Source: Actinostola sp. cb2023 (lineage: Eukaryota > Cnidaria > Anthozoa > Actiniaria > Actinostolidae). Taken from it: 64,000 bases of DNA. Below, one piece after another: positions 12,028-23,272 of this stretch (positions are counted from its first letter, which is position 1; each line of letters begins with the position of its first letter). The stretch lies in contig JAUJYZ010000380.1 of assembly GCA_033675265.1 (NCBI GenBank), positions 124,001 to 188,000 of the forward strand, given 5' to 3'. The notes beneath the pieces were generated by a model, which saw nothing but the letters and a program-made list of their open reading frames with translations, was not told the origin of the DNA and searched no databases. The position numbers were made by a program, and so were the translations under genes.

Positions 12028-12375
12028 TAACAAACTAAGATACTATTTGATCACTTTACTTTTAGATCAGTTTTAACCTTTTATATTATACAGTATCTCT
12101 TTTACCACTGTGTTGTTTCAATTACTGAAAATGCTTTTACTGAAAAATAAATAAATACTGCTTTAAAATCTGAATGATCACTGCACTGATGATTTCAACA
12201 AACTTAACTATTTCTATTGCAAATATTTGGGAGTTGAGCTGTTGGTCTGTGAATTCTTTGCCTGATGCTCGTCTGATTCCTTGCTAGTAGAAAAGCACGA
12301 CCAGCACAAAGTATTGAGGCATCTTCCCTGCGATTTACTCTCAAACGGTGCAGGCTTAAGGGATGACCAACAGGA

Positions 12376-14371
12376 TCATGGTTTTGTGGAACTTTCCTTA
12401 TGGCGAGGTCTAAAAAAATGCTTGTCAGTGTCCTGAACTGTTGCATCAACAGGATTATCATTACAAACTCGTCTGGGAGTACATGCACGATGGGATTGCA
12501 GTTCTTGAGGTGAATCTCCTTCTTGTGTTTGGGTTATTTTATTTGCATAATTTTTCTTGATTCTTTCAACAGTGGACTCTTCTTCAATTTCCATTCCCAA
12601 AACGTAGCTGAGTGACAGATTGAAATGTTCCTCTGCCTCATTCAAGGATTTGAACAGCTGTTTCAACTTGTTTGTCACTCTCCCACGGACTCTTGAATCT
12701 AAATGTAACAATGAGAACCACATAAGTAGCAATATATAGAATCATTCTCAAAAATAAATTGCTCTGTTATGAAGTAACTGCAATAATTGTTTTCAAATTC
12801 TCATTTTTGAAAATGATGTAAATGTGGAAGGAAATAGAATCTGAAATTGCTATACCAATGTAGGCTGATTTTTGTGTTGATCACTTTACTGACATTTCTT
12901 TATGTATTTTTAAAATACTATATATCATGGGAACCCTATTACAGAATGAGTGACAATACATATGTATATAGTATGGTGTAGTGTATATTATATCCTACTG
13001 GCTACCTACTTGTCAGTAAAATTTTTGAAGTAGTGGCAGTTTGGACATGCTTTGCAGCATCTGTCCAGAATAGGTGCCTCTCACGAAAAGATGGCCAATC
13101 TGTTTGTGACAATTCAAAATCATGTCCATAGCTTGTGTCAGTATTTGCTAAACCAATGAACTCCACCAAGGCTTTGTCCTCTGCATCATACCATCTGTGG
13201 TGTTTAACAGGGGACTTGGCTGGTAAGGGTCCTTTCCTTAGTCTGAATGTGGTCTGAGTCTACATAAAAATAACAATTTTGGTTTAATTGGTGCACTATT
13301 GGTGCATACTATTAATAATAACAACAGTTTATTTCTCATTTGACAGAGTCTCAATTCTTGGACAAATCATAGTTTGTAGAGCTCACTACATTGTAACTGT
13401 GGACAAATATAAAAACACAAAGCTAGTACATACAAATCTTACCTTGGGACTCACTGTATGATTGAATGAGAAAAGTGGCGTTCTGACCGACGATCGTGTA
13501 GATCTTGGTGTACTCTTAGAACGTTTTTCACAAGGTTTACTTAGCGTGTTTCCTTCTGGAATAAAACCACGCTTCACAGTATCGCCTTCCATGAAGTGTA
13601 TGTACAGTGTAAATCTAAGTCTGAACACAAAAAGTATATCTTTAATTTAAAACAATAAATATACTTCAGTAATAATAATAATACATTCTTGTAATTGATC
13701 TTAAGTCATGGTAAACCATAAATGCAAATAGAATGTTTTTGACAGAGTACATGCCAACTCTACATTTTTCCTGCCACGTACTATATATTCAGTATATGAC
13801 TGTATATGACTGTAAACTACACCTCACTGACATAGGAATATGGGCGTTTAAACCTGGGTCATATTGGGTCACATTGCTATCTTAATTAATAATTAATTAA
13901 AATTAATATATTTAGCTTTAGCTATGTGGCGTTAGAATGAACATTTCACCAAAGATTTCTTAGAAAACATGAGTTACATGTTGTGCTCATTTGAGATTAA
14001 CACAAATCTACCGGGTCGAGTGAAACACGAAATAAACGGCAAAAATATGATCTTAAAACAGTTTACATGCTGCAAATTTTGCTCGTACTTAATATCTGTT
14101 ACATTATGTTTCTCCTCGAAAAAAACCCGCTATAATAAAGCATTGATCTTTCTTCACTACTCGTTGTTGTTGTAAAACTGGCCGCCATCTTGTGAAATCC
14201 GAGCTCGCTGTGCACTATGGGATAGCCTTCGTACCTCCTCTGCACTTCATTGAGTTGACTCGATAAGACATGTCCTCCGGAAACTTGAATTTGCCTGAAT
14301 TCTTCGCAAAATTTCACAAATGCAGAGTAATTCAAAATCATCGATCTCCTCTGGTAACAATTCGCCGCCAT
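12376..14371 (-). CDS. SANT/Myb-like DNA-binding protein, four exons
   Basis: Exons on the minus strand at 14371-14235, 13620-13443, 13259-13010 and 12698-12376 join in phase at GT-AG borders, giving 295 residues with no stop. The start Met lies in ATATGGCGGCG. Exon 3 carries the probable SANT/Myb-like helices: HRWYDAEDKALVEFI, then DWPSFRERHLFW and DAAKHVQ, followed over the exon 3-4 junction by RVRGRVTNKLKQLF and NEAEEHFN. The Trp spacing fits a DNA-binding tri-helix. Exon 2 is Arg/Ser/Thr-rich. The C-terminal 60 residues look disordered. It is the best candidate here, with the exonuclease, for an expressed gene; it could be host or transposon-derived. The function beyond DNA binding is not visible. 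Confidence 0.65.
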
Positions 14372-14616
14372 ATTTGTTTACAATTTTCAAATATTGGGGG
14401 GAGACCGATATCACACATAGTTCAGGGGAACGCCCTCGTTTCCCTGCCCATTCATTACTCGCGCCCTGCAATGACCAAGGAAGTGATCACTACTCTGCAG
14501 ACAGAACATCGTAAGTCAGTCAAATTGTGTGCATTGGAGGAAAAGCCAGACTGTACAATATTCATGATCAAATATATATATTTCCGTGACGTCATTACCG
14601 CGCTTCGCTATTCAAG

Positions 14617-14694
14617 ATCCTCTTAGTGACGTTCAAAGTTGTTCATGGTATTGCTCCATCATATCTGTGTGATCTGCTCAAGCCATATGCTTGA
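14617..14694 (+). pseudogene. Non-LTR retrotransposon reverse transcriptase scrap
   Basis: The frame reads LLVTFKVVHGIAPSYLCDLL before a stop. TFK.(L/V)HG.AP.YL.DLL is the conserved C-terminal motif of many non-LTR (LINE) reverse transcriptases. Only about 25 residues remain, with nothing recognisable on either side. Confidence 0.6.
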
Positions 14695-15063
14695 ATAATT
14701 AGATGTTATGTTTAAGAGTATATTTTTTTTTAATGTGTATAATTATAGTTTTTATTAGTTATTGATTTTGTTTTGTTTTTGTAAAGGGCCTTGAATCCCA
14801 GTTCTCGGCCAATCAGCGCCAATCAGAAAATGAAAGTAAATGATTTGATGATGTAGATATATTTTAATGGATTCTATAAACTACAAGAGAAAGTGTGAAC
14901 AAAAACAACGAGATATTGTGGAATGGTGTCTACAGTAGGCAAAGGAAAAAATGTCAAAATAAGATGAAACTTTAGGTGAGTCTGCAACCTTTAAAAAAAT
15001 AATTACTTTTTTTAAAGCCTCTACATTGAAATTACAATATTTCGTTCGTAATTATATTTTAGG

Positions 15064-15250
15064 AGAATGTGGAGATGCTTGTTAAGAATGGGAAACACCG
15101 ACTTGTGGGTTTTGTGCAGTTGGGTTCACTTCATGATGACATGCAGAAAATAGAAGGATCTGAGCACATAAAAGGTTCTTCTGAGCAGTGCTCCAGTGCT
15201 CCTAAATGCCATAACAAAAGATTTCAATTCCTTTCCAACACACGTTTTTA
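15064..15250 (+). pseudogene. Exon resembling P-element/THAP9-like transposase
   Basis: After an ag acceptor at 15061-15062 the frame reads ENVEMLVKNGKHRLVGFVQL then GSLHDDMQKIEG. The G.LVGFVxLG pattern is like the segment of P-element-type transposases near the first catalytic Asp. It is a single exon with no supporting neighbours. The flanking 14700-15060 and 15251-15670 hold nothing I can identify. Confidence 0.3.
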
Positions 15251-15675
15251 GCCAATAGATATATTATAAAACTTACTAGTATTTATGTTAATTAACTGCT
15301 TTGATTCTATAAATAATAAACTATCAACGTACTACCGACATTGCCAGAAAGCAAAGGATTCTGACAAAAGAGCGAAATTACCTTTGAATCATTACAGATG
15401 GTATGGACCAATAAACACGTATTGTCCCAAATCTCATTCACATAACAAAGTCGTATTCTAATGCATGGACGTTGAGGATACGTTTAACATGGGAAAGAAG
15501 TTTTGTCTTTTGCTGACATCATCCAGTGGCCTCACTGAAGGTAAACAATGAACACTTTTTTAAGCAAATAAAAGAAAGTATAGCAACAAAACAATATTTT
15601 AATGAGTACTACTCACACATTGTTGATCCAATTTGCAGAATGGCATCACTAGCGCAAAGCAAACCATCAGGCCAT

Positions 15676-15890
15676 GATACGCCATCAGTTTCATACCTTG
15701 TTTCACTATGTACATTGCTGCGGGCGCATCCCACAGGATGCACACAGGGAGCCCAACATTATACATTTTTATACACAGGCAACCCAACCTTACGTATTGC
15801 GCGTGCGCGCTCTCTACCACAGGAAACCCATCAAAAAACGACGCAAAGATATTTGTATTAGCCTCAAAAGCAATGGTTGGGCTGCCTGTG
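15676..15890. mobile_element. Lone end of the CACAGG...CCTGTG element family
   Basis: This 215-bp stretch matches the right arm of the element at 35901-37262, including TTTCATACCTTGTTTCA, the GCGCGTGCGCGCTCTCTACC segment and the end GGTTGGGCTGCCTGTG. No partner arm is nearby, so it is a truncated copy. Confidence 0.75.
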
Positions 15891-15999
15891 CATATGTTAC
15901 AAAAATGTACATCCATGATCAACATGAATTTGCCTATATATGTTACATTTTGATTGATTCTGAACGTAGTACCCAGGATGGCAAAAGTGTGGCTTGTTC

Positions 16000-16125
16000 G
16001 TTTTGAATGAAGATGTTCAAGTGCAGCCAGCAAGAAAAGAAAAAGTCCCAGAAGAAGAGCGGCTGGTTCTTTTCAAGAGAACCTGGTCCAAAAAGCATGT
16101 TTCCAAAAATGACGCTAATATACAT
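16000..16125 (+). other. Possible lone exon, unrecognised
   Basis: A plus-strand frame with EDVQVQPARKEKV and EEERLVLFKRTW ends at a possible donor (ATG|GTAAGAAC, about 16124). Composition is coding-like, but no family is recognised and no adjoining exon was found. Confidence 0.3.
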
Positions 16126-16159
16126 GGTAAGAACTTACAATAAAGTAACCATTTTTACC

Positions 16160-16376
16160 ATAATAATTTTTTTAATAAAGAAACAAATTATATAAGTTTG
16201 CTTCAAGTATTTTATAAAATATTTCCCCCTATATTAGTAATATACTGTCATACTCAAAGTTACTGTCATACTCAAAGTTTGAGTATGACAGTATATATTA
16301 CTGCTATAGGGGTAAATATTTTATAAAATCTTTGAAGCAAACTTATATAATTTGTTTCTTTATAATAAAATTATTC
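16160..16376. repeat. 217-bp palindrome
   Basis: Two arms containing AAACAAATTATATAAGTTTGC and CATACTCAAAGTT meet near 16272. The match is close to perfect over about 100 bp per arm, so this is probably a foldback MITE. Confidence 0.85.
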
Positions 16377-16462
16377 AGTTGAAGTCATCAACAATTCATA
16401 TATAATTCTTGAAGATGTTTTAGAAGATCTCTAGGTTTGCTGTAATTATTGTAACACATCTA

Positions 16463-18133
16463 CAATCCTGGACAAAATTAATTGGGACACTAGTTATTGC
16501 GCAATATGTTTTAATATGAGCACCTTATCCCCCTCCCCCCCCCCCCCCCCCCCCCCTCCCCCTGCTCCAATGTTGTTTCCAACTTTCATTAACGATGGGG
16601 GTCGACGTAGACAATCATCAACATTGTTATGGGGGAGGGGGGATCAAGTTATATGGATATTTTCATGTTGAGATCGATATTAAGCCAGGTGTTCCAATCA
16701 TTTTGACCAGGATTGTCTGAAAAGCGCACCACATCTAAAATGAGTGTTTGTGCACTCATAACCATGAAGAATCGTCTCGACTATGACATATTCATTTCCG
16801 TATCCAATTTATCTCTTCTGTGGTATATATATTGTTTACTTCCGGTTTACAATGCGAGATGTCATTCACACGGTAAACGCAACACTAAACGGTAAACACA
16901 CCGCTAAAATGTAAGCTCACAACGCTATATTCTTAGAGTACTGTGTGCATTACTGCGTAATCTAGGCCAATGCAATATATCTTTCTTCCTAACCGATAAA
17001 CAGATACCAATGCTAACAAATGAATAAAATACAACGGTAAACATGTCGATAGTCAGTTTATAAAGGAAATAGATCATTAACTCTTAATTATTCCAAAATG
17101 GGGTTTTGCAGTGTTAACCGTTGGGATTTCTCAGTTTTGCTTCTATCATGACTCTGTCCTCTCTTAGGCTGAGTACTTAGTGTTGACAATTAATCTGGGA
17201 AGAATAATACGTTGTATGGTAGCTTATTTCATCTCGTAACGAGGGAATAATCATCTGTTTACCGTTGTCTTCGTAACTCGATTGATTTTGTGACGTCATT
17301 TGTGTGCCTGTACTCGAATAACATACAACCCTCGACCAGCACGCGTTATATAACAATTATGATATAAATATCACATATATTACATGCCAGTATTGCAATT
17401 GTTAGATTTCTCTGGGGTCGTAACACTCTCGCAATGGAATACAATGGAGATAGAAGCCATGAATATAGTAAATTGATGTCGGTGACTGAATGCCTGATGC
17501 GCAGAGCCGAAAAACGGGTCAAAGGACATCATTCGGCTTAACATGCATGAGCACGCGTTAATAAGAATTTAGAAATGGCCGAGAGTGTACACTTGTCACA
17601 AGTCAACCACACTTTTTATTCTGATAGCTAGTGACGAAGTCGCGAAAAAGAACGAGCGACGAAGTCGCGAGAATGAGCCGAGCGACGAAGTCGCGAGAAT
17701 GAGCCGAGCGCCGAAGTCTCGAGAAAGAGCGAGCGACGGAAGTCTACTGACGATGATTTTTTTTTTTCTGAATGTATTTCCAAACTTTTTACGTGATTGG
17801 ATTCGCCGCAATCATAGAGTTGAAAAGAAATGCATTTCTGGACTATTCTGGCGCTGCGCAAGTGCCAAAAACTGCATTTTGCATAAAATGTAATTTTCAG
17901 ACAATCCTGGACAAAATTAATTGGGACACTAGATATTGCGCAATATGTTTTAATATGAGCACCTTAAAACCCTCCCCACCCCCCCTCCCCCTGCTCCAAT
18001 GTTGTTTCCAACTTTCATTAACGATGGGGGTCGACGTAGACAATCATCAACATTGTTATGGTGGAGTTATATGGATATTTTCATGTTGAGATCGATATTA
18101 AGCCAGGTGTCCCAATCATTTTGGCCAGGATTG
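16463..18133. mobile_element. Tc1-type composite element with hairpin repeats at both ends
   Basis: Flanked by TA (16461-16462, 18134-18135). At each end lies a unit of about 230-255 bp (16463-16716 and 17902-18133). Each unit has its own inverted termini (CAATCCTGGACAAAATTAAT against ATCATTTTGGCCAGGATTG), a poly-C tract and a CCAATGTTG/CAACATTG stem. The two units have the same orientation, so the element has direct hairpin repeats as well as terminal inverted repeats. The middle (16717-17900) has no recognisable transposase, only a 26-bp minisatellite at 17630-17740. Confidence 0.75.
17628..17745 (+). repeat. 26-bp minisatellite
   Basis: About four units of GACGAAGTCGCGAGAATGAGC-type sequence. 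Open frames over it on both strands (Asp-Glu-Val-Ala-Arg or Ser-Arg-Leu-Arg repeats) follow from the repeat and are not taken as genes. Confidence 0.85.
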
Positions 18134-18410
18134 TAGCTAGGTTAATTTATCTGAATAAGATTACTCAAAACAAAGGGTCAAATTCATTATTACATACAAC
18201 AATCTAAGGATGAAAGCTCTATATTTAAATCGAGTATTCATAAATCAATAATAACATAATTAATATAATATTAGTGAATCAAATTCCTTATCCAGGGGAG
18301 TAAAACATGAATATAATAAGACTTAATATTGATGCAATGCACAAAACATGTGTGCTGCAACTGAAGTCTCTACGTATATAGACCAAATTCATAAGCTGAT
18401 CTCAGATACA

Positions 18411-19371
18411 TTGTACATGTTGTAGCTTTCTCAAGATTCAACCATTTATTTCTTTGAGTAACCTTTTTTGTAAATTTGGGTTTCCAAACTCTGAATGTTC
18501 AAGGCTGCATGTATACAGAAATTTATATTACACGTGTAATTGAAACAGAATTTTTTTCGGAATTATGTGTTGGGAAATTTTGTATCATGGATTTGTATTT
18601 TAACATTGTGACTATATTAAAATAATTATCTTAATAATAAATGATATTTAGTAATAACTTTCTTTCTCTCATTTATTTGCAGATGAACTTAAAAGCATCA
18701 TGAAGAGTGTGGTATCGAGCCATCCACACTCTTCCGATGGTATAAAAGATTTTGTTGATGCGAATTTCATCGAATTCTTCGTTTTGTAATGTTCGTTAGT
18801 AAGTCCTTTGTCTTTTGTTATATAGTGTATTTTAAGTTGCTTAGTTTTCTAGAAGCCCTTGGGTATTCCTTTTGTTCATAGTCAATTTTGTACACTCGTT
18901 TTTGCATAATTTACTTAGTCTAACTGCATCGTTCATAGGAGCAACTTGTTTGTAAGTATCTTGTAATTTTTCTAGTCGTTTTCTTTTACGTTTACTGATA
19001 TGTTTAGAATTGTACTTTATAGGAACCGTAACGCTTAACGACGCGTTCAAACTGCCAAACTGAACAATGTAATAAAAACGTCAACCGTCACAGATTTGTT
19101 ACTTTGCCTGAAAGCATTGTTAACCAGCAACTTTCCGGCAGCTTGCATGGCACTGGGTGGAACTGTCCTCAGTTTGGGATATCAAAGAATAGTCCAAACT
19201 GGGGGCAGCTGCCCAGTGGTGCTCCTCACAGGAGATACTGAGACAAGCAAAACAACAGTTCTGAGGGCTTGCCTGTCACTAAAAGGAACTTCGGATGTAA
19301 AAGGTTTGTACATCTCTTTCTTCATCTTTAGAGGGCGTGTTGACAGAACTAACAAGCCTATATTGCTTTAA
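18411..19371 (+). repeat. Copy A of the P-loop exon unit, split by a solo LTR
   Basis: The sequence starting TTGTACATGTTGTAGC matches the units at 25242 and 31520. The exon (18683-19303, after TTTGCAG and before AAAG|GTTTGT) encodes the same product as the other copies: FPAACMALGGTVLSLGYQ then VVLLTGDTETSKTT. A 340-bp LTR is inserted in it after SSDGIKD. The exon is followed by the shared downstream block at 19372-19989, which is not coding as far as I can see. Confidence 0.75.
18753..19092 (-). mobile_element. Solo LTR, 340 bp, TSD GATTT
   Basis: The insertion begins TGTTGATGCG, ends CCGTCACA and is flanked by GATTT at 18748-18752 and 19093-19097. The uninterrupted copies at 25504 and 31782 show the empty site. 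A shorter inverted copy with its own 5-bp duplication lies at 47246. TG...CA ends and a 5-bp duplication fit a solo LTR. A minus-strand frame inside (18841-19050) is Lys/Arg-rich and may be chance. Strand is arbitrary. Confidence 0.85.
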
Positions 19372-20383
19372 AAGCAATGATGTTTCGGCCCGTTGTGAAA
19401 TATGCAGACGTTTTTGGTTGGAGGATGGGGGATGGGAAAATTGTCTCCACTAATCACGTGGTTTAGGATTTTTCTTGCATGCTTCGTTTCCTTGTCCTTT
19501 TGAAACTGAAGTGAAATCATATTGGAATACGTTTGTGAAAGTGTTTGGCGCGGCAGGTTGAAATGCATATTTGATCGTAAAGATATAAGTGCTGTTTCGG
19601 ATCAATCAGAGAGAGCCGTTCTCACGGTAATTTGCATATCCTCAGTTTTCTTTCGTATTAAGATGATAAGAAAGCCGCATATGATTGGATGTGATCCAAA
19701 ACTATGACAGCTAATTGACAGGCAGTATGCTGGTAGCATTATGCTAATGAGAAACCAAATACAGTAACGTTCCGGCACTGTGGGGCCGAAACAAAAACGC
19801 TTCATTTTCAACTTTATAATGTCCTTGAAAGGCGACTGCACGTTTCTCAGTTTTCGATTTTGTGAAAAGCCACTTTAATGGCAAGTGTCAGGTTTTTAAC
19901 CAATAGAAAGCGTTTATTTACAGTGTCTGTCAAAAATCTGTCAAAAATAAACCAATCAGATCTCTTAGAAGTCTTGTTATGATTTGTTGACAACAACAGC
20001 AACAACAGCAACCATTTCTGAGTTGAATCGCACCTTTCAAATACCTCGTGGTAATGGATCAAACATGAATTTGTCATCTGGGTTTTCATCAAGAGAAAAT
20101 TATAGCAGTTCTGGAATGAGATGGAGACCAACGAGAGGATCGAGATTTCAAGCACGATCAAGTGATCGTCTCTCCCCCGTGGCACTAAGTGCTTGGAGTT
20201 GGAGAGTCTATGGGGTTATTGCGGGGGTTATTGTCACGAACGTATTTGGGCACATTTGTTTATTTAGTACTCCTTAGAGGATAATCAAAATTAGCTAAGT
20301 TATTCATAAGTAAATGTCTGTAAAGAATGTATAACGTTATATAACTTCTTTTGTATGGTTACATCACCGCGTCTATCTACATG

Positions 20384-20391
20384 TATATAAG
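20384..20391 (+). promoter_or_regulatory. TATA box of the solo LTR
   Basis: TATATAAG lies about 150 bp into the LTR, followed by a GCGCTCGAAG stretch. Its position is where an LTR promoter would be expected. Activity is inferred only. Confidence 0.5.
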
Positions 20392-20446
20392 CGCTCGAAG
20401 CAGCATAGATTAGCAGAGACGAAAACACAACGACAAAAGAAACAGG

Positions 20447-20600
20447 GAAGTTAAAACTACGCTCTGGAGTCCGCTGGAACCCCTCCACAAACAGAGTAAG
20501 AGAAGATAGAAAGCAAACGAAGTGAAGTTAAAACTACGCTCTGGAGTCCGCTGGAACCCCTCCACAAACAGAGTAAGAGAAGATAGAAAGCAAACGAAGT
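20447..20600 (+). repeat. 77-bp direct duplication inside the LTR
   Basis: Two adjacent copies start GAAGTTAAAACTACGCTCTG at 20447 and 20524 and are almost identical. They lie downstream of the TATA box in the presumed transcribed part. Confidence 0.9.
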
Positions 20601-21339
20601 AAAGACTGCGAGTCTACAAGAAAGTCTACAAGGCAAAGTCACTGAAAAGCTTTGAAGACAAGTACAAATAACAAAGACACTTCAAAGAGACAAGGTCAGA
20701 CAAGACGGACGTAAACCGACAGCTAAAGTACGCCGGACTACTCCAACAGAAGACGTCGACTCTTGAAGCGAATTTAAAGCTGAGTACATTAAGAAGTCAA
20801 CGCAACATATAAGCTAAGTATTGCTGCTACATATACCATGAGTATTCAAGATAAAGAACAACGTTTTAACGTCTTAAACGACGCAAGAGAACTCTGAACA
20901 ATACATTAAGTAAATTAAGATTACGAAGACATTTAGATTTAAATAATTAAGATTTGGCAAAGTCAATCCAGTTGCATTTAATAGTATAAGTAACTTAAGT
21001 AACTTTTTCCATAGGATTTTCAAGTTTAGATGTTTAGATGTATACCTTGTGTAATAAATAATTAATGCTTGTAACTGTAGTTTCGTGTAGTGATTGGGGT
21101 TGTAGGAAGGGGCGTGCTTGGCCGATTAATTACGCGAAGGGAGCCCGACATGTCGGATCGTCACAGTTATTTGGAAGTCTTCTCAAATTTTCGACGACCG
21201 CTCTCACTATACCTTGTATATTTTGTGGACTTTGTTCTGACATACCGATTCTGGCTCAACCGAAAATTACAAGTCAAAAGAAAAAGTACAGGGGGAATTC
21301 CCGCGCATTTTGTCACATGTCTTGTCACGTGTAAATCGC

Positions 21340-21470
21340 AAGATTTTGTCACTTCCGTTTCCTCTCGACTTTGAATATTTTAACTCGGATCTCATTTCCG
21401 TTTCCTCTCGACTTTGAATATTTTATCTCGGATCTCATTTCCGTTTCCTCTCGACTTTGATTTTTTTTTC
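21340..21470 (+). repeat. About 42-bp tandem repeat, three copies
   Basis: Units containing TTTCCGTTTCCTCTCGACTT followed by TGAATATTTTATCTCGGATC recur three times. The sequence up to about 21780 is AT-rich and without a gene. Confidence 0.8.
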
Positions 21471-21779
21471 GAACTTCGATTCAATTTTTAAATTGCATTT
21501 CAATATGTATTCTTCACAATATTTTCGATACTTAAAAAATATTTTTGAACAGTTATTTTATAAAACTGGATATATATTTCATTTTATCTTTTATTTATTT
21601 TATTTTTAAACACCTATTTTTCAAAAACTCGATACAGATTGTAATTTTTCGATTGAAATATTATAATCATATTTTTGTCCGTAACGAAACGCCATAATTA
21701 ACAAAGCAAAATACTCGAAAATACGAATCGACATTAAATTCTTGTGCATGGAGTGAAAATCCTATTAAACATTAGACGA

Positions 21780-22330
21780 GGGCCATGCGAAGGTTTGAGT
21801 CAAAGTGTACAGACCCAGATTGATGTTTCATTGGGTCAAACAGACAAAAAAGCAACAGATGTCTGCAACATAGAGTCATCCAGTGGCATCGACCATAGAA
21901 CCGTAGACGTGGTGCACAAATGATTTACATATGGCCTGATGAGGATGATGGTAAAAGATGAGTAGGATTAGTACCAGGGACAAAACATAACGATGGAAAG
22001 CCTGCTCCGCATATTATGTCCAGTGTAATTAAAGAGGACATCCAAAAAGTATTCTCAGACGACAGCACAAAATTCACTAAAGATCTGATGAAAGGATTGT
22101 GAATGGGCTATATACATGAAGAAGCATGTACAGCTGCAGTTAATGCTGATAGAATAAGAAAGACAACTTGTGCTTAACAGGTGGACGACAATGCACAGAG
22201 AACTGCACCCACTGAAATATTATTTATTTTTTTCAAAAATCAGGAGACAGGTTGAAAATAACGATTTCCAGGACGAAGAAACCACAGAAGAAGAAGAAGA
22301 TGAAGATGATTGGAAGTTATCAAATGTAGG
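21780..22330 (+). pseudogene. Decayed coding remnant, family uncertain
   Basis: Short open pieces in changing frames include GLVPGTKHNDGKPAPHIM, SSVIKEDIQKVFSDD, MGYIHEEACTAAVNADRIRK and an acidic TEEEEDEDD tail. The GYxP...A..ADRIRK pattern is reminiscent of the N-terminal part of some invertebrate transposon proteins. Several stops interrupt it. Confidence 0.3.
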
Positions 22331-22342
22331 ACTGTGAGTATA

Positions 22343-22641
22343 CAGCTATTTCAAAAAAAATGTTGGTGAAGGTTTTGTTGCATCTTGCATGTTGCATCTT
22401 GCATACCAAGCCCGAAATGCACTATGGGCGATGTGAATGGAGTCAGCGAAAGGTCACAACAATTATGGACTCTGGGAATTTTCCCAAACTTTGTCTTCGC
22501 AATATGGAGCAGGCATATTTTCTTTTGTATGTGCATGCTGACATTATTTATCTATGATCCACAATACATTTCGGGCTTGGTAAGCAAGATGCAACATGCA
22601 AGATGCAACAAAACCTTCACCAACCTTTTTTGAAATAGCTG
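22343..22641. mobile_element. 299-bp TA-flanked foldback MITE
   Basis: CAGCTATTTCAAAAAA at the left and TTTTTTGAAATAGCTG at the right are flanked by TA (22341-22342, 22642-22643). The arms extend through GGTTTTGTTGCATCTTGCAT and reach about 110 bp each. Open frames on both strands follow from the palindrome. Confidence 0.9.
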
Positions 22642-23272
22642 TATATATACTCCCAGTCTAAAGTGTGCATTTTTCAAGGAACCTTTCCAGTCAAGTCTTC
22701 TCAGCCAATCAAGTCTTCTCAATGTTGCGAAACGTTTCTTTGGATGTTCAAGTCGAAAACCATGTCAAAACTTGGAATATTGCTCATTTTCAGTTTTCAC
22801 CCGAAAAAAGTGAGAAGAAAAGCATTAAAAAAACCTGGTACATCAGTGTGATGTGTGCATGCATTCACGGGCAATAAGAGCATGCATTACATCATAGATA
22901 TATGGGCCGCGTCGTGCGAAAAGGGCCCGGACGACATATGATGTAATTTCAAGTAATTTGCATTCGAAATCAACAAGCAAAATGGCGGCAAATCCCAGAG
23001 TGTTTCCGAAGGTGAAGGTTTAGGCCCAAATATTTCTGAACTTTATGGTAAATTCTAACTTTTAACTCCATAAATTCATCAAACATATAGTAATTCTTTT
23101 GTTTTCATTCAGAAAATGAGATCGAGATTATATTTTGTGCAAAACTTTGTGATTAAATACAGTTAAACATTGAATCATTGTTTGTCTTTGGGTACTTTGT
23201 TTGAAGCTGGTGTTTGCTTGTACATCTCTCGCTTTTATTTTATATTTTCGCCAACTATTTCATTTGCTTAAA

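Larger units (their letters stand above)
20232..21165 (+). mobile_element. Solo LTR, 934 bp, TSD GTTAT
   Basis: It begins TGTCACGAACG, ends GGATCGTCACA and is flanked by GTTAT at 20227-20231 and 21166-21170. It has LTR-like signals: a TATATAAG box at 20384-20391 and AATAAA at 21053-21058 near the 3' side. No primer-binding site or internal coding region follows, so this is a solo LTR. It contains a 77-bp tandem duplication at 20447-20600. Confidence 0.85.
19984..21400 (+). other. Unrecognised open frame interrupted by a solo LTR
   Basis: After a CAA-rich start the frame at 19984-20226 encodes SELNRTFQIPRGNG and a Ser/Arg-rich stretch. The LTR at 20232 cuts it. Past the LTR, 21166-21370 is again open in more than one frame with Arg/Lys-rich and hydrophobic segments. 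I cannot assign a family or show that the two parts were one gene. Confidence 0.25.

Noticed and set aside
15599..16033. Minus-strand 144-residue frame
   Set aside because: It is antisense to the repeat arm at 15676-15890 and has no domain; the frame follows from that repeat.
17585..17893. Arg/Glu-rich frames on both strands
   Set aside because: They come from a 26-bp minisatellite and differ with reading frame without any domain.
22360..22633. Overlapping frames on both strands
   Set aside because: The region is a foldback MITE, so similar frames appear on both strands by symmetry.
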